NCBI GenBank assembly: GCA_013348725.1
Contig: CP054689.1
Location: 1,972,501-2,036,500 of the forward strand
DNA: 64,000 nt
Origin: Ectothiorhodospiraceae bacterium 2226
GTDB taxonomy: Bacteria > Pseudomonadota > Gammaproteobacteria > GCA-013348725
Direction of reading: 5' to 3'
Shown here: one piece after another, positions 1-8,685 of the stretch
How the letters are laid out: every line of letters begins with the position of its first letter
Position numbering within the stretch: the first letter of the stretch is position 1
Notes under the pieces: model-generated
The model's input: the letters and a program-made list of their open reading frames with translations, nothing else
Told to the model about the DNA's origin: nothing
The model's database searches: none
Translations under genes and position numbers: made by a program

Positions 1-411
1 GTGGTGACGGTGCCCTGAGAGTTTGTGGAAATAGGTGGCGCGCGCGGGCCGGTCGGCGTGGCACTGAAAGCAGTCCACACGCACCCCCGTGAATACGTGG
101 CAACTGGCGCAGAAATGCTGGGGATCGCTGTAGCGCGGCGGCTCGTTGCCGCCCACCGGCTGCACGTGGCAATCGATGCACTCCACCAAGCTGTGGCGCG
201 CGCCGCGGATGCCGCCGTGCACCGTCTCGTCGCGGATGTGCAACAGGAACTTCGGGTGGTCGCGGCGCATCACGTCCGTCGGCTCCACGCACTCCTCTCC
301 GGCCGCCGGCGGCAGCTCGGGCAGGGTCACGCGGCTTTGGGCGGTGGCGGTCGCGAGTACGACACCCGCCGCCAGCACCCCGATGACGATCTTGGTGATC
401 CAGGATTTCAT
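1..411 (-). CDS. dsrJ: DsrJ, periplasmic triheme cytochrome c (3' end off the window)
   Basis: The frame opens at an ATG at 409-411 and is still open at base 1, giving 137 residues, close to the usual DsrJ length. It starts with an uncleaved-looking signal anchor (residues 5-23), and then shows three CxxCH haem sites at residues 78-82, 101-105 and 114-118. Cys41 in the EECVEP context probably matches the unusual cysteine haem ligand known in DsrJ. DsrJ is the periplasmic subunit of the DsrMKJOP transmembrane electron-transfer complex. It follows dsrL by 58 nt in the operon; dsrO and dsrP would be expected beyond the window. The call is firm because motif spacing, size and context all agree. 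Confidence 0.93.
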   Translation of the reverse strand, partial: MKSWITKIVIGVLAAGVVLATATAQSRVTLPELPPAAGEECVEPTDVMRRDHPKFLLHIRDETVHGGIRGARHSLVECIDCHVQPVGGNEPPRYSDPQHFCASCHVFTGVRVDCFQCHADRPARATYFHKLSGHRHH

Positions 412-469
412 CGGTCTCGCTTCCTCCCGTTTGTTTTACGCGCCCGAGGCAGGCGGCGCGCGGCACGGG

Positions 470-2413
470 CTACTCGCCCAATGCCATGTCGATGTAACCC
501 GTCGGGCAAACGTCCGCGCAGATGTGGCAGCCGATGCAGCGGGCGTAGTCGGTATACACGTAACGGCCCATGGTGCGCTCGCTCTTGGGGACCCGATGCA
601 CCGCATCCTGTGGGCAGTAGACCACGCAGTTGTCGCATTCGAAGCACATGCCGCAGCTCATGCAGCGTTTGGCCTCGGTCACCGCCTGCTGATCGTCCAG
701 GCCCTTCATGCGCTCCTCGAAGTTGCCGAGGACGGCGTCGCCGATGATGGGAATCTCGGTGCGCTTGAGGCGGGCCTCGTAGCCAAAGTGGCCCAGGAAC
801 AGCTTGTCCGACGGGATGATCTCGTGCTTGGAGCGGTCCTCGTAATTGTGCACCGCGAACTTCGCCTCGTTGGTGCCCCAGGCTTGGGAATGATCGTAGG
901 ACTCGGGCTCCAGGCCGGCTTCGCGCAGCTTGGAGAGGAGGTTGAAGTGGTGTTTGTCGACCTTGGGCCGCTTGCCGAGGTCTTTGTTGTCCAGGTAATG
1001 GCAGATGCTGTCGACCGCCACCGAGGCCTGGCCGATGGCGGTGGTGAGCAGATGCGGGCGCACGATGTCGCCGGCCGCGAAGTGACCGGGGCGGCCCTTC
1101 ACCTGATAGTGGGCGTCGGCGTCGATCAGGCCGCGGCCATTGTTCAGGGCCTCCAGGCCGACGAGGTCTCCGCTCTGACCGATGGCCGCCACGATGAGGT
1201 CGGCCTCGATGTCGAACTCCGAACCCTCGATCGGGGTGCTGCCGTCCTCCTGCAGGCGGATCACGCGCAGCGCCTTGGCCCGGCCGTTCTCGTCCTTGAT
1301 GACTTCCACCGGGCTCAGGCAGCCCTGCACGTCGACGCCCTCGCGCAGCGCGTCCTGCACCTCGTGCTCGGCGGCGGTCATGTTGTGCACCGGCGCGCGC
1401 GAGATCAGCATGACCTTGGCGCCGTTGCGCGTGGCCGATGCGGCCACGTCGTGCGCGGCGTGGCTCATGACCACGTACTCGGGCCGGTCGCTCTCGGTGA
1501 TGTTGGTGATATGGCCCAGGCGCCGCGCCACGGAGGCCACGTCGATGGAGGTGTCGCCGCCGCCGATGACCACCACCTTCTCGGACACGAGCTTCAGGCG
1601 GCCCTGATTGAAGGCCTCCAGGAAGGCGACGCCGGTCAGGCAGTTGGGCGCGTCGGCACCGGGCACCGGCAGGGGACGGCCGGACCAGGTGCCCACCGCC
1701 CACAGCACGGCGTCGAACTCCTGCTCGATGTCCTCGATATGGACATCCCGGCCGACGCGCACGCCCAAGCGGGTTTCCACGTCCATGTCGAGGATGCGCT
1801 TGATCTCGCCCGCGAGCACGTTGCGGGGCGTGCGATAGCCGGGGATGCCGTAGCGCATCATGCCGCCCAGCTCGGCCCGTTCGTCGAACACGGTGCACGC
1901 GTGGCCGCGGCGGCGCAGCTGGTACGCCGCGGCCAGGCCGGCGGGGCCGCCGCCGATGATGGCCACCTTCCTGCCGGTGGATTGTTCGGCGGGCGAGAAG
2001 GCGAAGTTGTGGGCGAGGGCATGGTCGCCGATGAACTGTTCCACCGCGTTGATGCCGACTTTGTCGTCCACCTGGTTGCGGTTGCAGCCCGCCTCGCAAG
2101 GCGCGGGGCACACACGGCCCATGATGGAGGGGAACGGATTGGCATCCGTGGAGCGGCGGAAGGCGTATTCCTGCCAACTCATGTCGCCTGCGGGCTTCTC
2201 GATACCGCGCACGATGTCCAGCCAGCCGCGGATATCCTCCCCCGAGGGGCAGCTGCCCTGGCAAGGCGGCGTCCGGTGCACGTAGGTGGGGCACTTGTGC
2301 GAGTGGTCAGCCTCGAAAATCTGCTCCTGCCAGCGCTTGACGCGGTGATCGCCGTCTTTGAAACGCCGGAAGGTCAGTTTCTTTTCTTGCATGTCCTCTG
2401 GCGACGTTGCCAT
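470..2413 (-). CDS. dsrL: DsrL, FAD- and Fe-S-containing NAD(P)H:acceptor oxidoreductase
   Basis: This 647-residue protein has the architecture of the glutamate synthase small subunit. An N-terminal cysteine cluster (CPTYVHRTPPCQGSCPSG) is followed by an FAD Rossmann motif (GGGPAGLAAAYQL) and an NAD(P)H-binding motif (GGGDTSIDVA). The C-terminus adds a two-[4Fe-4S] ferredoxin module (CMSCGMCFEC and CIGCHICADVCPTG). DsrL is essential for sulfur-globule oxidation in Allochromatium and is thought to take electrons from the reverse sulfite reductase and pass them to NAD(P)+. The start is the ATG at 2411-2413, preceded by GGAG. It lies 44 nt after dsrK and before dsrJ, the order seen in sulfur oxidisers. 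Its presence argues for the oxidative direction of the pathway. Confidence 0.95.
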   Translation of the reverse strand: MATSPEDMQEKKLTFRRFKDGDHRVKRWQEQIFEADHSHKCPTYVHRTPPCQGSCPSGEDIRGWLDIVRGIEKPAGDMSWQEYAFRRSTDANPFPSIMGRVCPAPCEAGCNRNQVDDKVGINAVEQFIGDHALAHNFAFSPAEQSTGRKVAIIGGGPAGLAAAYQLRRRGHACTVFDERAELGGMMRYGIPGYRTPRNVLAGEIKRILDMDVETRLGVRVGRDVHIEDIEQEFDAVLWAVGTWSGRPLPVPGADAPNCLTGVAFLEAFNQGRLKLVSEKVVVIGGGDTSIDVASVARRLGHITNITESDRPEYVVMSHAAHDVAASATRNGAKVMLISRAPVHNMTAAEHEVQDALREGVDVQGCLSPVEVIKDENGRAKALRVIRLQEDGSTPIEGSEFDIEADLIVAAIGQSGDLVGLEALNNGRGLIDADAHYQVKGRPGHFAAGDIVRPHLLTTAIGQASVAVDSICHYLDNKDLGKRPKVDKHHFNLLSKLREAGLEPESYDHSQAWGTNEAKFAVHNYEDRSKHEIIPSDKLFLGHFGYEARLKRTEIPIIGDAVLGNFEERMKGLDDQQAVTEAKRCMSCGMCFECDNCVVYCPQDAVHRVPKSERTMGRYVYTDYARCIGCHICADVCPTGYIDMALGE

Positions 2414-2457
2414 ACCTATTCTCCTGTGCAGGGCGCCGCGGCGCGGCGCGCGGTCAC

Positions 2458-3948
2458 TCAGTCTTTGGGGCCCAGTACGATCGCATCGCTCACCAGTTGG
2501 TGCACGCTGACGATCTGGTCCATGGTGAATCCGTAATAGGGCAGCACCTTGCTGAACTGGCTCTTGCAGATGGCGCAGATGGCGGCCAGATGGGTCACCT
2601 GATGCTGTTCCACGACATGCTTGAGCGCCTCCATACGCGGCATGGCACCCTTGACCCGCAGTTCGATCAGGTCATCGGTCAGCAGGCCGCCGCCGCCGCC
2701 GCAGCAAAACGTGCTCTCGCCGATGGTGTCCGCCGGCATGTCGTGAAAGTGATTGCAGGCGGCGCGGATGATGGCGCGCGGAATGTCGAACTGGCCGCCG
2801 GGCTTGTCGCCCATACGCGAGGCGCGCGCGACATTGCAGGAGTCGTGATAGGTGAGCACGCGGTGGTCGTTGGCCGACTTGTCGAGCGTCAGCGCGCCGC
2901 GTTGGATCAGATCGTAGGTGACCTCGCAGATATGCTGCGGCACCGGGTAGCGGGGATCCAGGAAGTCGAACGGTCCCGCCAAGGTGTTGAGGAAGCTGTA
3001 TGCCACCCGCCACGCGTGGCCGCACTCGCCGAATACGATGCGCTTGACGCCAAGGTCCAGCGCCGCCTGACGGATGCGCAGCGCGAGCTTGCGCATATTG
3101 TCGTAGCTGCCGATGAACATGCCGAAGTTGGCCGCTTCGGAGGCGTGCGAGCTGAGCGTCCAACTGATGCCCGCCTGGTGCAGCACCTTGGCGTAACCGA
3201 TGAGGCCATCCACGTGCGGTTCGGCGAAGAAATCGGCCGAGGGCGTGACCAACAACACCTCGGCGCCCTTCTCGTCCAGGGGAAAGCGCACGTCGACGCC
3301 GGTATCCTCTTTGACCTCTTCCTCGAGGCCCTCGAGGGTATCCCGCAGCGCGGGCTCCGGCAGGCCGAGGTTGTTGCCGATCTTGAACACCTTGCCGATG
3401 ATCTCGTTGCAGTACTTCTGGCCCTGCCCGACGGTGTCCATGATCTCGCGCGCGGCCATGGAGATTTCCGCCGTGTCGATGCCGTAGGGGCAGAATACCG
3501 AGCAGCGCCGGCACTGGGAGCATTGGTGGAAGTAGCTGTACCAATCGTCCAGCACCTCCTTGGTCATGTCCCGTGCCCCGACGAGCTTGGGGAAGTACTT
3601 GCCCGCCACGGTGTAGTAACGGCGGTAGACAGAGCGGAACAGATCCTGACGCGCCACCGGCATGTTCTTGGGGTCGGAGCTGCCGAGGAAGTAGTGGCAC
3701 TTGTCGGTGCAGGCGCCGCACTTCACGCACGAGTCCAGGAACACCCGCAGGCCGCGGTACTTGCCGACCAGTTCCCCCATCTTCTCGACCGCGACCTGCT
3801 CCCAGTTCTCGACCAGCTCGCCGGGAAAGCCGAGCGGGGTCTGGAAGTCGGGTTTGGCGACGTACGGCTTGCTGTGCGCCATCATCCCCACGCGCACGGG
3901 CGGGATGACCGGGTACTCCTTCAATTCGGGGACGTCGAAATCAGCCAC
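2458..3948 (-). CDS. dsrK: DsrK, heterodisulfide-reductase-like Fe-S subunit of DsrMKJOP
   Basis: The 496-residue cytoplasmic protein resembles HdrD. Two ferredoxin-type clusters lie at residues 74-84 (CVKCGACTDKC) and 143-153 (CSQCRRCSVFC). The C-terminal half has CCG-type domains, including a CCGGGGG stretch expected to hold the noncubane [4Fe-4S] centre that acts on the DsrC trisulfide or disulfide. With DsrM it forms the core module that exchanges electrons between DsrC and the quinone pool. The gene is 29 nt after dsrM and 44 nt before dsrL. The length and all cluster motifs are intact. Confidence 0.95.
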   Translation of the reverse strand: MADFDVPELKEYPVIPPVRVGMMAHSKPYVAKPDFQTPLGFPGELVENWEQVAVEKMGELVGKYRGLRVFLDSCVKCGACTDKCHYFLGSSDPKNMPVARQDLFRSVYRRYYTVAGKYFPKLVGARDMTKEVLDDWYSYFHQCSQCRRCSVFCPYGIDTAEISMAAREIMDTVGQGQKYCNEIIGKVFKIGNNLGLPEPALRDTLEGLEEEVKEDTGVDVRFPLDEKGAEVLLVTPSADFFAEPHVDGLIGYAKVLHQAGISWTLSSHASEAANFGMFIGSYDNMRKLALRIRQAALDLGVKRIVFGECGHAWRVAYSFLNTLAGPFDFLDPRYPVPQHICEVTYDLIQRGALTLDKSANDHRVLTYHDSCNVARASRMGDKPGGQFDIPRAIIRAACNHFHDMPADTIGESTFCCGGGGGLLTDDLIELRVKGAMPRMEALKHVVEQHQVTHLAAICAICKSQFSKVLPYYGFTMDQIVSVHQLVSDAIVLGPKD

Positions 3949-3977
3949 GGCCTTTCCTCCGTATCGTCGCGCTGCGC

Positions 3978-4718
3978 TCAGCTACCATCGCCCGACTGCA
4001 GACGGGCGGCCCAGGGTGCGAGGTGGCGTCGCTCGCGTGGGTTGTCGACCTGGTTACGGGTCGGGCTGAAGAACACCCCGGGTGCGTGCAGCAGCTTGCT
4101 AAACGGAAACACGATCATCAGCGCGGCGACCAGGGTGAGATGGATGAGCAGCATCGCGTCGGCGGGCAGGGGCTGCCAGTCGAAGTACATCAGGCCCAGC
4201 GTGAAGGCCTTGAGCGCCACGATATCGGTGTGCCATACGTACTTCATGAGCACCCCGCTCACGCCGATGGCGACCAAGAGGCCAAGCATGAGGTGATCGG
4301 ACGGCGAGGAGATGTAGCGCACACGATCCACCAGGATGCGCCGCGCCCACAGGCCGAACAGCCCGATGAGCATGGCCCACGCGGCATAGATGCCGAATGG
4401 CTGGATCCACACGACCCAGGTCCAGACCGGCTCCTGGAAATAGCGCAGATGGCGCAGCAGCACCAGGAGCAGGGCGGCGTGGAACAGCCAGCCGAACAGC
4501 CAGATCCATTTGTTCGCCTTGAACAGGCTGGAGAACAGCGTCACCTCGCGAAGCATGCGCAGCGCGACACCGCGGCGCGTGGTCGGCGCGGGCGTGGTCG
4601 GGATCTTCAACGGCGCCGGCGTGCGGGCGTAGAGAAAGATGCGATACCCGACGCCGGCCACGAATACCAGCGTAGCCAGATAGAACAGCACCGCGTAGAA
4701 AACGCTCAGGTACGACAT
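3978..4718 (-). CDS. dsrM: DsrM, cytochrome b membrane subunit of DsrMKJOP
   Basis: The 246-residue integral membrane protein belongs to the NarI-like cytochrome b group. It has a first hydrophobic segment at residues 4-27, and further segments around 70-90, 105-125, 145-162 and 185-205. Histidines in the membrane segments could bind haem b. It anchors DsrK and handles quinone. It starts 61 nt after dsrC, and that gap contains a strong terminator-like hairpin, so dsrM and the downstream genes are probably made at a lower level than dsrC. The C-terminal tail is short and soluble, as usual for the family. Confidence 0.92.
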   Translation of the reverse strand: MSYLSVFYAVLFYLATLVFVAGVGYRIFLYARTPAPLKIPTTPAPTTRRGVALRMLREVTLFSSLFKANKWIWLFGWLFHAALLLVLLRHLRYFQEPVWTWVVWIQPFGIYAAWAMLIGLFGLWARRILVDRVRYISSPSDHLMLGLLVAIGVSGVLMKYVWHTDIVALKAFTLGLMYFDWQPLPADAMLLIHLTLVAALMIVFPFSKLLHAPGVFFSPTRNQVDNPRERRHLAPWAARLQSGDGS

Positions 4719-4740
4719 CGCTGTCCCCTTTGGAGACTCA

Positions 4741-4774
4741 CGGAAAAGCGGGCCGGGCGCGAGAGCCCGGCCCG
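4741..4774 (-). terminator. Terminator-like hairpin between dsrC and dsrM
   Basis: A perfect 10-bp inverted repeat (arms 4749-4758 and 4765-4774, CGGGCCGGGC against GCCCGGCCCG) has a 6-nt loop. Read in the direction of transcription, it lies a few bases after the dsrC stop codon and is followed by CTTTTCCG. This is a plausible partial intrinsic terminator or 3'-end stabiliser. It would let dsrABEFHC transcripts end or be protected after dsrC while some read on into dsrMKLJ. The short T tract suggests partial rather than complete termination. Confidence 0.65.
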
Positions 4775-4779
4775 TGACG

Positions 4780-5112
4780 CTACACGCAGCCGGTCGGCTT
4801 GGGCAGGCCCGCGTATTTGCACGCCTGCTTCGCGGGCCCGTAAGGGAACAGCTCGTAGAGGTACTTGCTGTTGCCCTTGTCGGGACCTAGTTTCTTGCCG
4901 ATGGCCTTGGTCAATACGCGTACCGCGGGAGCGATCTGATACTCGTCGTAGTACTCACGCAGGAAGTTGATGACCTCCCAGTGATTGTCGGAGAGATCGC
5001 AGCCATCCTGCTTGGCCATCTCCGCTGCGATCTCGGCATCCCAGTCGCTCAGATTGGCCAGGTAGCCTTCCTCGTCGGTCTCGAGGGTTCTGCCATTCAC
5101 TTCAATCGCCAT
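4780..5112 (-). CDS. dsrC: DsrC, sulfur-carrier substrate protein of reverse sulfite reductase
   Basis: This is a full-length 110-residue DsrC with both functional cysteines. Cys109 is the penultimate residue (TGCV) and Cys98 lies in the ACKYAGLP motif eleven residues earlier. In the oxidative pathway DsrC takes persulfide sulfur from DsrEFH and presents it to DsrAB; the resulting trisulfide is resolved by DsrMK. It lies 47 nt after dsrH and ends just before a hairpin, consistent with separately tuned high expression. The cysteine-free paralogue at 10736-11077 makes a useful contrast. Confidence 0.97.
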   Translation of the reverse strand: MAIEVNGRTLETDEEGYLANLSDWDAEIAAEMAKQDGCDLSDNHWEVINFLREYYDEYQIAPAVRVLTKAIGKKLGPDKGNSKYLYELFPYGPAKQACKYAGLPKPTGCV

Positions 5113-5159
5113 CGTACGTTCTCCTCGGTAAAAGTGGACCTCGGGGGACGAGCCGCCCC

Positions 5160-5468
5160 TTACAACCAGGCCTGCACGTTGTCGTGCTCCGCGACCAAGT
5201 CCACGAAGCCGCCGTAATCCACGGGCTTGATCCCTTCCATGATGTGCTCCCGGCTCATGCCGCGCGCACGCACGTCCGGCTCGAGCACGAAGAGCCGGAA
5301 GCGTTTGGCGGCCTCGCTCATCTTGTCTTGCAGTGCGTTGTCTTTGCAGGCGGCATAGACGCCGTCCTCGATGAGCAAAATGGCACTCCCCTCGGCGGCG
5401 TGCGCGAGGCAGGTACCGAGCGCGTTGCGCTCGAAGGGCGACTTATTGATTGTGTGCAGCATGGTCAT
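5160..5468 (-). CDS. dsrH: DsrH, sulfur-transfer subunit (TusB-like)
   Basis: The 102-residue protein carries a conserved Cys at position 20 (ALGTCLAHA), the site implicated in DsrEFH persulfide handling. DsrH forms the cytoplasmic alpha2beta2gamma2 DsrEFH hexamer, homologous to TusBCD, which passes sulfane sulfur to DsrC. It is 12 nt after dsrF and 47 nt before dsrC. Size, cysteine position and neighbours agree with the family. Confidence 0.93.
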   Translation of the reverse strand: MTMLHTINKSPFERNALGTCLAHAAEGSAILLIEDGVYAACKDNALQDKMSEAAKRFRLFVLEPDVRARGMSREHIMEGIKPVDYGGFVDLVAEHDNVQAWL

Positions 5469-5480
5469 GACGGATCTCCC

Positions 5481-5873
5481 TCAAAAGCTGAGTACGACGT
5501 CCTGCTGTTCCATCAGCTCCACGATCTGCTCCCGGGTCACCACCTCGACCGGAACCACCAGATCCTCCGGCGTCAGCCCGCGCTGCGTGAGGGAGTCCTT
5601 CGCTACGTAGAGCTTCTCGACGTCGTAACCTTCCAGCGCCCGGTAAGTGGGTGAGAAATTCTTCATGCCGATGCCGCCCGTCTCCTGGCCCTTCTTGAGC
5701 TGGTAGACGCCGTCGTCCAGGAACAGCAGGCTGACGTCCTGATCAAACGCGGCCGCGATGAGCACGACCTCCAGCGATTCAAGGGCGTAGATCGTGCCGT
5801 AGGGCGCCTTGCGGTTGACGTACAGGAACCGCTTGACCGGTCCGCCGTCCTCTTCCTCCCAGGGTTCTGCCAT
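5481..5873 (-). CDS. dsrF: DsrF, structural subunit of DsrEFH (TusC-like)
   Basis: The 130-residue DsrE/F-fold protein contains the family phrase RKAPYGTIYALESLE near residue 21 and a typical LDDGVYQL segment. It has no cysteine at all, so it cannot carry sulfur itself and is expected to be structural within the DsrEFH hexamer. It sits 18 nt after dsrE and 12 nt before dsrH. The acidic N-terminus (MAEPWEEEDGG) is slightly longer than in TusC. Confidence 0.92.
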   Translation of the reverse strand: MAEPWEEEDGGPVKRFLYVNRKAPYGTIYALESLEVVLIAAAFDQDVSLLFLDDGVYQLKKGQETGGIGMKNFSPTYRALEGYDVEKLYVAKDSLTQRGLTPEDLVVPVEVVTREQIVELMEQQDVVLSF

Positions 5874-5891
5874 GATTCCCCCTAAGTTGTG

Positions 5892-6284
5892 CTAATCGCC
5901 GAACACGACCAGTCGGTCGGCCTGTATGCCCGCTTCGATGAGCTGCCCCAGCCCGGAGATGCGAAACCCAGGGGCGATATTGTTGCCGTCCTTGCCATGG
6001 CGCTTCGCCTCGCTCTCATCGAGAATGCCTCGACGCTGGGCGGCGGCGACGCACACCACCATATCCAGATTGTGCGCGGCGGCGAGCTCGGACCACAGAA
6101 CGCTGAGGTTCCGATCGTCCTGCGGCGGAACGCCATAGCGGGAGCCGTTGTAAACGCCGTCGTTGTAGAAGAAAACGCGGAAGATCTCGTGACCCTTCTC
6201 GAGGGCGGCCTTGGTGAACTGATAGGCAGTATCCGAGGCCTGGTGGGTGTACGGACCCTCGTTGACCAGTATCCCGAACTTCAT
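5892..6284 (-). CDS. dsrE: DsrE, persulfide-carrying subunit of DsrEFH (TusD-like)
   Basis: The 130-residue protein has its active-site cysteine at residue 78 in VVCVAAAQRRG, the same number as the essential Cys78 of the Allochromatium protein. DsrE receives sulfur from rhodanese/TusA-type donors and relays it to DsrC. The gene starts 12 nt after the dsrB stop, so translational coupling is likely. With dsrF and dsrH it is a marker for the sulfur-oxidising rather than sulfate-reducing Dsr pathway. Confidence 0.95.
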   Translation of the reverse strand: MKFGILVNEGPYTHQASDTAYQFTKAALEKGHEIFRVFFYNDGVYNGSRYGVPPQDDRNLSVLWSELAAAHNLDMVVCVAAAQRRGILDESEAKRHGKDGNNIAPGFRISGLGQLIEAGIQADRLVVFGD

Positions 6285-6296
6285 GGCGCCCCCGCT

Positions 6297-7373
6297 CTAG
6301 AAACGGATATGGGTCGAGGCGTTGAGGCTGCTGCGCGCCCCGCGCCAGTTGTCGACGTGGTAGGTGGTGAACGGCAGCCCGGTGACCTCGAAGAACCGCG
6401 GCCAGCCGATGCGCTCGATCCAGTCGTTGACGCGCTCCCAATCGCGCGCACCCTCCTGATAGGCCTTGAGGATGCGCTTGACGATCGCGGTGGCCTCCGG
6501 CCAACGCGGCGGATTGTTCGGGATGCCGGCGGCGACCAGTTTCTGGAAGGTCGGCTTGCCGCGGGCGTTGGAGTGGTTGCCGCCGACCCAGATGGCCAAC
6601 TTGGTGTGCTCGGGGTCGTTGATCTGCATCGGCGGGCAGGGCGGATAGCAGGCGCCGCAGCAGATGCACTTCTTCTCGTCCACTTCCAGCGAGGGCTTGC
6701 CGTTGACCAGCGCGGGGCGGATCGCCGCCACCGGGCAGCGCGCCACCACGGATGGGCGCTCGCAGACGTTGGACACCAGGTCGTGATTGATCTTGGGTGG
6801 CTTGGTGTGCTGCACGTTGATGGCAATGTCGCCCTGGCCGCCGCAGTTGATCTGGCAGCAGGAGGTGGTGATGTGCACGCGGTTGGGCATGCGGCAGGTG
6901 CGGAACTCGTCGATCAGTTCGTCCATCATCGCCTTCACCACGCCGGAGGCGTCGGTGCCGGGGATGTCGCAGTGCAGCCAGCCTTGCGTGTGCGAGATCA
7001 TGCTCACCGAGTTGGCGGTACCGCCCACCACAAAGCCGGCATCCTCGAGCGCCTTCACCAGCGGCTCTACCTTGGCGCCGTCGGAGACCATGTACTCGAT
7101 GTTGGACCGGATGGTGAAACGTACGTAACCCTCGGCGTACTTGTCGCCGATGTCGCACAGCTTGCGTAGCGTGAACACGTCCAGGATGCGCTGCGTGCCG
7201 GCCTTCACGGTCCAGATCTGGTCGCCGTGGTGGGAGACGTGGCGCAGCACACCGGGGCGCGGATGGTCGTGATACTTCCACTGCCCATAGTTGCGCCGCA
7301 TCACGGGGTGCATGTACTGGAAGCCGTCCGGACAGCCGGACTCAATCGGGGTACGCATATCCGCTAATGCCAT
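6297..7373 (-). CDS. dsrB: DsrB, beta subunit of reverse-type dissimilatory sulfite reductase
   Basis: The 358-residue subunit shows the sirohaem/[4Fe-4S] region around TTSCCQINCGGQGD and a ferredoxin domain with CICCGACYPPCPP. It pairs with DsrA as the alpha2beta2 enzyme that oxidises DsrC-bound sulfide sulfur to the sulfite level in the cytoplasm. A TAGGAGG ribosome-binding site precedes the ATG at 7373, in a 46-nt gap after dsrA. The length is normal for the family. Confidence 0.97.
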   Translation of the reverse strand: MALADMRTPIESGCPDGFQYMHPVMRRNYGQWKYHDHPRPGVLRHVSHHGDQIWTVKAGTQRILDVFTLRKLCDIGDKYAEGYVRFTIRSNIEYMVSDGAKVEPLVKALEDAGFVVGGTANSVSMISHTQGWLHCDIPGTDASGVVKAMMDELIDEFRTCRMPNRVHITTSCCQINCGGQGDIAINVQHTKPPKINHDLVSNVCERPSVVARCPVAAIRPALVNGKPSLEVDEKKCICCGACYPPCPPMQINDPEHTKLAIWVGGNHSNARGKPTFQKLVAAGIPNNPPRWPEATAIVKRILKAYQEGARDWERVNDWIERIGWPRFFEVTGLPFTTYHVDNWRGARSSLNASTHIRF

Positions 7374-7419
7374 GGGTGCTGCCTCCTATCGTTCTGTCTC
7401 AGGCGCCGGGTGCAGGATC

Positions 7420-8685
7420 TCAGACGGACGCCTGCTGTTTCGCTTCCAGTTTGCGCCGGTACCATTCTTCGGCCTGTTCGTCCCAGCCGTCGGTGCGCAC
7501 GTAGGAGCTTTGGCGCGGATGGGAAACCATGTGCGGGTCGACGTCCACGCCGATGCCCTCGAGGAAATTGACCAGACCGATGCGCTCGATCATTTCACCG
7601 CAGCGCTCATGCTCGAGGCCGTTCTCCGCCCAGAAGTCGATGATGTTCTCGGCCATCTCGGTGAGGCGCTGGTAGTCCTCTTCGGTCTCCATCTTCATGA
7701 AGGGCACGACTACGGTGCCCATCAGGTCGCCGATCTTGAGGGTGCGCTTGCCGCCAATCAGCACGGTGATGCCCTTGTCGTCGCCAGGCGAGAGCGCGGT
7801 GGGCATGACGTTCAGGCAGTGCATGCAGCGCACACAATCGTGGTCGTCGACGGTGAGGGTGTCGTCGTCGTTCAGGGTCATGCAGTTGGTGGGGCAGCGC
7901 GTGGTGACGTTGTCGATCACGTACTGTCGACCCTTGCGCGCCACGTATGCCTTGACCTCGTCCTGGTCGATCTTCATCGCGTCGCGCCAGGTGCCGATGA
8001 TGGCGAAGTCGGAGCGTTCGATGGAGTTCACGCAGTCGTTTGGGCAACCCGACACCTTGAACTTGAATTTGTAGGGCAGCGCCGGGCGGTGCACATCGTC
8101 GGTGAAGCGGTTCAGCAGCGAGCGGTGTATGGAGTGCTCATTGCAGCAGGACTGCTCGCAGCGCGCCGCGCCCACGCAGGACATGCCGGTGCGCACGCAG
8201 GGGCCGGCGCCGCCGAGGTCCCAGCCGTACTCGTTGATCTCGTCGAAGAAGTGCTGGGTGTTCTCGGTGGTGGTGCCGATGAACATGATGTTGCCGGTCT
8301 GGCCGTGGAAGGTCACCAGCCCCGAACCCCACTTCTCCCAGCTTTCGCCGAGCTGGCGGAGCATGTCGGTGGTGTAGAAATTGCCGGCCGGCGGCTGCAC
8401 GCGCAGGGTGTGGAATTCTTTGGATTCGGGGAAGGCCGCGCCGACTTCCGAGAAGCGCGGGATAATGCCGCCGCCGTAGCCGTATACGCTGACCGTGCCG
8501 CCCTTCCAGTAGCCCTTACGGGTTTCATAGGAGTGCTCGAGCTGACCCAGGAGCGAGTTGGCGACGCTTTGGATGCGTTCGTCGGGATGCTGATCACGCA
8601 GGCGCTTGATGCCGGAAATGAAGCTGGGCCAGGGGCCGTTCTCCAGCTCGTCCAGCATGGGCGTTTCGTGGACTTTCTTCGCCAT
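7420..8685 (-). CDS. dsrA: DsrA, alpha subunit of reverse-type dissimilatory sulfite reductase
   Basis: The 421-residue subunit carries the coupled sirohaem/[4Fe-4S] cysteines (SCVGAARCEQSC and SGCPNDC), followed by a ferredoxin domain (CVRCMHCLNVMP). It is the catalytic partner of DsrB. The ATG at 8683-8685 is preceded by AAGGAG. It is the first gene of the operon and faces a 375-nt region shared with a divergent sulfur-related unit. All catalytic motifs are intact. Confidence 0.97.
   Translation of the reverse strand: MAKKVHETPMLDELENGPWPSFISGIKRLRDQHPDERIQSVANSLLGQLEHSYETRKGYWKGGTVSVYGYGGGIIPRFSEVGAAFPESKEFHTLRVQPPAGNFYTTDMLRQLGESWEKWGSGLVTFHGQTGNIMFIGTTTENTQHFFDEINEYGWDLGGAGPCVRTGMSCVGAARCEQSCCNEHSIHRSLLNRFTDDVHRPALPYKFKFKVSGCPNDCVNSIERSDFAIIGTWRDAMKIDQDEVKAYVARKGRQYVIDNVTTRCPTNCMTLNDDDTLTVDDHDCVRCMHCLNVMPTALSPGDDKGITVLIGGKRTLKIGDLMGTVVVPFMKMETEEDYQRLTEMAENIIDFWAENGLEHERCGEMIERIGLVNFLEGIGVDVDPHMVSHPRQSSYVRTDGWDEQAEEWYRRKLEAKQQASV

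Noticed and set aside
146-2536. Very long plus-strand open frame opposite dsrL
   Set aside because: It is antisense to a protein with intact cofactor motifs, and its translation is low-complexity Ala/Val/His-rich, a GC-content artefact.
2407-4296. Long plus-strand open frame opposite dsrK and dsrM
   Set aside because: It has no recognisable domain; the minus-strand products carry all expected Fe-S and membrane motifs.
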